A stretch of 64,000 nucleotides of DNA, from NCBI GenBank assembly GCA_914767715.1, contig OU612065.1:13142001-13206000 (forward strand). Reading direction: 5' to 3'. This DNA comes from Membranipora membranacea (lineage: Eukaryota; Bryozoa; Gymnolaemata; Cheilostomatida; Membraniporidae). Positions 59,001 to 64,000 of the stretch are shown one piece after another. The position numbers and the translations under genes were made by a program. The notes beneath the pieces were generated by a model. That model was given only the letters and a program-made list of their open reading frames with translations. It was not told where the DNA came from and made no database searches. The first letter of the stretch is position 1; each line of letters starts with the position of its first letter.

Positions 59001-60574
59001 GAGTTAACTGGATGACCTTGTGCCATATCTTAGCACGTTTGCAATGCACACCTTGTCTATTCGGAGAGGTCGAGGGGGTAGACCAAGGGTGATAGGAAAC
59101 AATCGCGTAACTAATATATCATTTTATGGTTAAACCTAGAAATAATTTAGACGGCTACACAGCGATGAATGCCATCATGGAGAGTCACCACCTCAACGAC
59201 CCGCAGGTATCATTTTGGTTATGGGACAGGAGGCAGGTATGAAGAAGCTATGATGGAACACAATTAATCCATCATGGATACAGGCAGGAGATTATATGGA
59301 TCTGCAACCACTTCCTGTGGTAGATAATGAAACAGGTATAATAGCATAAATGTCAGAGAGATCATCTAATTCCCTTGATACTATTGATAATGATTTATCT
59401 TGCAGGATACCACCAGAAGGGCTACAAGTGAGGCTTCTAAGTGGCCCAGGCACTCTAACAAAATCCCTAATGGGAGGGGAGGTTCACGACTATCATTGAG
59501 ATACCAATAATGATATAAAAGGATCTATCTGTAATTGAGGTTGTTTGCTCCCAACTATTCCTGGTATCCAATTATAAATGTGGGAATTAAAACGCACCTC
59601 TGTTTTACATACACTGCGTTTCCATGAGTTTGAACTGAGCCAAGCGGAGAGTAGCACATTATGGAAACACCTGGTTCAAACTTAGCTCAAAGACTCAGTT
59701 TGGGCTGACTAATCCAAGCTGAAATTCAAACCACACAATGGACAAACTCAGCTTGATGAGGTCGATCCCCTCTCCTATGATTACGGTGAAAAAAAAACAT
59801 TCAATAAATTTTTAAGATGGGAGCATGTTATTTTTCTAAAGAAAAACAATTCGCCTTCTCCCCTCTGGTCGGGACACCACTCCTTCAAAGAGATTGATGG
59901 TAGGGCAGTAACAAACATTGCAGTATTCAGAAGGCTAGCAGAGTTAGCATTGAAAGGACATCAGAACAATGCAGAACTAAGTGGAAGCATTTGAAAAAAA
60001 AAGTAGACAAATTTTCAGTCATGTTCACTAGTCTGGCAACTTGGCTTGCCAACACACTACTTCAAACTCTTTGCAGTGACACAGGCAGGTGCTCTAACCA
60101 ACAGAGCTGCTATCAATAATATGAACCCTGGTTAAAGTGGATGCGACTCACTGGTCCATATCTTGGAGAGGATTACTCAGCTGAAATGCAAGTAACTGAG
60201 TTTAGATGTTTGTTTGTTATGCTGTCGGCAACACTCCTGATATTGTTACAGTCTGAAACAGATGACAAGTAGTTCCTATCGACAATCTATGAAAATGATA
60301 TCTTCTTTTTACTCATAAAAATATGCCAGGAGGTCAACCAAATCTAGTCAGACAGGAACATATCTATGGTATGATAGGCTTGCTTGTAATTTATATCACG
60401 CATTGTATAAAGAAAATGTTAAAAGCTGAGTGTACTTGGATTTTCAAATATCCGTATCGGCGTCTCCTTTAATGTAATGAGTATAAATGGGAGTCCCAAT
60501 GCCTGTGTTACTAAATAATTGCCATGCAAATTGAAAAATTAGTTCAATGATGTGAGTTTTTTTTCTTTTTGCAG
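59001..60574. other. Transposon-rich gap
   Basis: No gene is visible. Near 59620-59700 there are short inverted blocks around GTTTCCATGAGTTTGAACTG. Near 60075-60110 the minus strand has a tRNA-like A-box (AGCTCTGTTGGTTAGAGCA) with no good B-box, probably a tRNA-derived SINE remnant. Short mixed frames suggest degraded mobile DNA. Confidence 0.45.
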
Positions 60575-60682
60575 CTATGTCAGTGAGAAAAAGTTTACCT
60601 TCTGTAATGAAATAGCTACTCATGTATCAAGAGATCAGATACCGGCTGAGATGGTGATTAACTGGGACCAGACTCCCTTAAG
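60575..60682 (+). pseudogene. Pogo-like DDE transposase, upstream fragment
   Basis: After an acceptor-like TTTTTGCAG the frame reads FTFCNEIATHVSRDQIPAEM followed by VINWDQTPL. The INWDQT motif holds the first catalytic Asp of DDE_1 (pogo/Tigger-like) transposases. Similarity stops abruptly at GGTCTGTCCACAC (60682). Matching downstream sequence resumes only at about 62830, beyond the Harbinger-like gene. Confidence 0.75.
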
Positions 60683-60903
60683 GTCTGTCCACACTGGTCC
60701 GTGTTCACTGCTGGGCGATTCCGTTTCCGAATTTTGTTCGTGGGCAAATCGTCCGTGAAAAGTCGGTTTGAACACACTTGGCTGATGGGCGATAAAAAGA
60801 CGGACCGTTTTTACCGACCTACATTACCTAGGCCAATCATATCGATGCAGAATCATCACATCTGTTTCCGGAATTCATTTTCCAAAAATAAATTTATCTT
60901 AAC

Positions 60904-62825
60904 ATGGAACTAGAAAACATTTTGGAAATTTACCAGGCTATGCTTGTAATCTATGAATGCTACACAAGGCGCAAGTCACTTGATAAAATAAAGAGCAAAC
61001 GACGTTATTGGGTTCATCCAATCAATCAATCAAGGTAGGTAAAGGGGCACAACAGCACATGACATTCCCACCCTCCCAAAACAAAAAAGTCAAGCGATTG
61101 ATTTTGTTATTCTGCTGCCAATAAATATTCCGTGTAATCACACCTGTATCCTCATACCATTCATCAATGAGTATGGTAAGTTCATAACTGTCTGTGTTGG
61201 TACAAAATTAGAACATAATTGACAAAGTTTGCTCACCATTTCATCAGATACATGTACTCAAGTGAAGACCTTACAAAATCAGTATATTATGTATCAGATT
61301 GACTATTAACTTGCATATTTATTAGCCATATCTGGAATTGATCAGTGCACTGTTGCTTCTACAGACTGTGGTATCAAATGTATGTTATTTAAGTTTCCAT
61401 TTAGCTGTACTTAGAGCTATGTCACCAGAGCTATCAGTGATTGATCACCAAACATTTGATTGGATATCTTGCAGATGTCAGTACAGACCAATTCTACAAA
61501 TTTTTCACTTGCGTTGTATACTTGTTGTTAGGATTTGGACATATCAATACTATATATATAATACTTAACTGAATGGTATCATAAAGTGAATATAAATGAT
61601 TCTAGTACACAGTGCCTATCTATGGGTGGTACATGCTGCCACCTCTAGATAGCAGCCTAGCCCTAGATGTCAAAGTTTATATTGTTCCTGATGTGTGATG
61701 AATGATGGATTTATCATCAAATTTGATAATTTTATTTATTTTAGAGACAGACTCGGCGTGTTTAATAACCTAGTAGCAGAAGTTCGTTTATACCCAGAAA
61801 AGCATCATCAGTACCTACGCATGACACGAGAATCTTTTGATTACATATTAAATCTGATTCGCGTTGACATTACCAAACAAGACACGAGACTGAGGAAAGC
61901 TCTGCCACCAGACCTGAAGCTAGCATTGACTTTACATCACCTTGCTACTGGTGAAGACTACGGCAATTTGCATAAACACTGGAGAGTGGGGAAGTCTACT
62001 TGTGCAGAAGTAGTGGTAGATGTGTGCAATGCTTTGTGGAATGTTATGGCACCTATGTACCTCCAGCAGCCAACTACAGTGACAGAATGGAAAACCATAG
62101 CTGATGGGTAAGCATACACTTTTTCCATTGATCTGCATAGAGACTTGTATATTATATTTGTATATTATAATTGATTATCTTATATTGTATTTTATAATGT
62201 ATTATGTTCAAGATTATATATTTCATAAATGATGTTTTTGCATGATCCTAATAAGCTTTTTTGGGTTGTAGCTTTGCTGAGAACTGGAACTTCCCACACT
62301 GCCTCGGAGCAATAGATGGTAAGAAGTCCAATAGAGTACATTGATGATAGCGAGTGGGTTGGTCCAAGGAGTTAGAATTTCCTTTGTCCATAGTTACAGT
62401 GCTCAGACTGCTGGTGCAGGGTGTGATAGTAGAGCGTCATCAACACTTTTTATTGAGTCAATTATTGATTACAATATATTCCGCTATGAGATATATAATC
62501 TTGAAACACGACAGTTTACACCCAGAACAAAAATCATAGTGTTTTTTTAATACTCATGACAAATATATGAAATCAGTCAATCAATATAATCATCCATTAT
62601 TTTTCAGGCAAGCATGTCGTTATCCAAAAGCCTCAAGGTGCTGGGTCAGAATACTTTGCCTATAAAAAGCTGCACTCAATCAACTTAATGGCCATATCTG
62701 ATAGCCGCTACAGGTTCATCATGGTAGACATCGGGCAATGTGGGAGTGAAAGCGATGGAGGGGTGTGGAGTAACTGCATCTTCAATCAGAAGTTACAGAC
62801 TGGTGGGTTTAATCCTGATACTTGA
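60904..62825 (+). CDS. Harbinger (HARBI1-like) transposase gene, C-terminally truncated
   Basis: Four exons join in phase: 60904-61034 (ATG), 61745-62107, 62272-62318 and 62608-62825 (TGA), giving 252 residues. The protein opens with a charged helix and RRYWVHPINQSR, then GVFNNLVAEVRL, HHQYLRMTRESFDYIL, LALTLHHLATGEDYGNL, and FAENWNFPHCLGAIDGKHV, which are HARBI1 family marks. The AIDG Asp is the first catalytic residue and MVDIGQ with SDGG follows. The third catalytic acidic residue and about 100 C-terminal residues are missing, so it should not be an active nuclease. Its open frame is nevertheless intact. Family proteins usually have about 350 residues. Confidence 0.82.
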
Positions 62826-62829
62826 TTTG

Positions 62830-63812
62830 TAGAGCTGGGTTCCAGTTACATCCGTGCTGGAAAGTGGACCATGGAGGCTGAGGGGACGAGTAAGGTACCA
62901 ATAGCCGGTGGTGCTGACAAGAGGGCCTTAACAGCAATCTTCATCGTGACATTGTCAGGCGAGTTCCTGCCCATGCAGTTGATTTATACTGGAAAGACGA
63001 GCCAGTCGCCGCCAAAACACAAATTTCCAGCTAGATTCTCCCTAACACAGAACCCATCCCATTGATGTTGTATATCAATGAGGTTCTGGAGCCTTACATA
63101 ACAGCTAAAAGAGCACAGCTCAACCAGCCAACAACACCGGCTCTACTGATATACGACGCATTCAGAGCGCACACCACTGATGGAATTCAGCAGCGCCTCG
63201 AAGAGCTGAATGTACGACTAGTGATGGTCCCCAAAAACATGACGGACCACCTACAACCGTTGGACATCAGTGTCAACAAACCAGCTAAAAATTACATGAA
63301 GAGGAGGTACGCTGAGTGGTACGAGGAGTTGGGTTCGTAGAATTAGTTACAATTACAGCTACTTGAAGTAATTTTGCATCTCCAGGAAAAATTATCTGAG
63401 GGGAATTTTGATAGTTTGAGAATTCAAGCTGTGGGAAAAGAATGGTCAATTCTGTTGGCGAACACTTGGCATATGCAGTTTGGAGTGTATTTAATGTTCA
63501 ATGTATGTATCAATGTACCACTACATTTACTAGAAATGTGAACCAACATATCTGTAGACTCATATGGTTCTCAGGCTATGCTGAATAGTGCAACAATTAC
63601 ATTGGTATGTACACTTTTTTAATTTCAGGACTTATTCTAAAGTCATTGGTCACATTGAGGGAGCTGGGTGCTCAGTGGATTAGCGGACTGGATGAATTCT
63701 TCCAACAGGCTCCCAGAGAGAGATTGCCATCAATGGGTTCAGTCACTGCGGCATAAAGGAAGCTTGTGAACTGGGGCCGGTAAATTACGATCCATTCAAG
63801 GATATTGAGTGA
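62830..63812 (+). pseudogene. Pogo-like DDE transposase, downstream fragments with frameshifts
   Basis: Three pieces in different frames. About 62854-63063 reads AGKWTMEAEGTSKVPIAGGA and FIVTLSGEFLPMQLIY. About 63065-63340 reads LLIYDAFRAHTTDGI (second Asp) and DHLQPLDISVNKPAKNYM (third Asp). About 63640-63812 reads LVTLRELGAQWI and, after a frame change, INGFSHCGI to a TGA. Frame breaks occur near 62855, 63064 and 63730, and a stop at 63340. The copy is therefore dead unless some breaks are introns. Confidence 0.8.
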
Positions 63813-64000
63813 GGACAGCTGTATGTAGAGTCACTTTAGTTTCAGTGATTCAATTGTGAACAAATGTGTTTTAGTGTACCAACATAAATGAGGAAAATTT
63901 TAATTGTAATGTATTTTGTAATATTTACAGATTCTTGTACAGGTAGATAAACACGAGATTTACAAAAATAGCATGGTTATATATTTAAAGATTTATAAGT
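63813..64000. other. Window end, nothing called
   Basis: AT-rich sequence after the pogo-like remnant. No frame or repeat is evident in this short stretch. Confidence 0.5.

Noticed and set aside
60070-60112. Second tRNA gene on the minus strand
   Set aside because: Only the A-box region is convincing; there is no B-box or closing acceptor stem.
1-64000. CRISPR arrays, operons, riboswitches, rRNA genes
   Set aside because: The window is intron-rich animal DNA. The spaced repeats found are coding repeats or transposon ends, and no rRNA-like sequence was seen.

Overview
The window is eukaryotic and almost certainly animal genomic DNA. It is AT-rich, its genes are split by GT-AG introns of about 100 to 5,600 bp, and AATAAA signals follow several stop codons. 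The protein families present are animal ones: rhodopsin-like receptors, SRCR, sushi, SUEL lectin, discoidin and IgGFc-binding domains, a TRIM-like NHL protein, an SLC25 carrier and a Pol epsilon histone-fold subunit. The mix fits an aquatic invertebrate such as a sponge, cnidarian or basal deuterostome. I cannot fix the phylum from sequence alone. Exon models were built by hand by matching splice sites and reading phase. 

Layout, left to right. (1) 98-15403 (+): the 3' eleven exons of a giant low-complexity nuclear-type protein (at least 2,934 aa) with an RS domain and several internal repeat families; its introns carry a MITE with a tRNA-like core and a long hairpin. (2) 18331-24472 (-): a nine-exon mitochondrial carrier. 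(3) 25364-25915 (-): a non-LTR retrotransposon tail between two divergent genes. (4) 26763-28322 (+): DNA polymerase epsilon subunit 4-like protein in three exons. (5) 30180-51811 (-): a complete 33-exon gene for a predicted secreted 1,768-aa protein: signal peptide, IgGFc-binding module, Asp-rich hinge, second IgGFc-binding module, second hinge, Thr/Pro linker, SUEL lectin, discoidin, three sushi and two SRCR domains. Its 5.56-kb intron between the two IgGFc modules holds two intact intronless GPCR genes on the opposite strand (41157-42116 and 44129-45127). (6) 52321-57807 (-): a 13-exon coiled-coil plus NHL-repeat protein (748 aa, TRIM-NHL-like, with no RING or B-box visible). (7) 57.8-64 kb: a transposon-rich end with a foldback element, a truncated Harbinger transposase gene and a broken pogo-like DDE transposase flanking it. 

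How the genes relate: no operon-like logic is expected. The receptor pair and the adhesive or immune-like host gene are physically interlocked, so transcription through the host intron runs antisense to both receptors. The carrier and the Pol epsilon gene are divergent. The Pol epsilon gene and the giant secreted protein gene are convergent. The most notable items are the nested receptor pair, the internal duplication of the IgGFc module with nearly identical intron phases, the repeat families in the RS protein, and several uncharacterised inverted-repeat elements.
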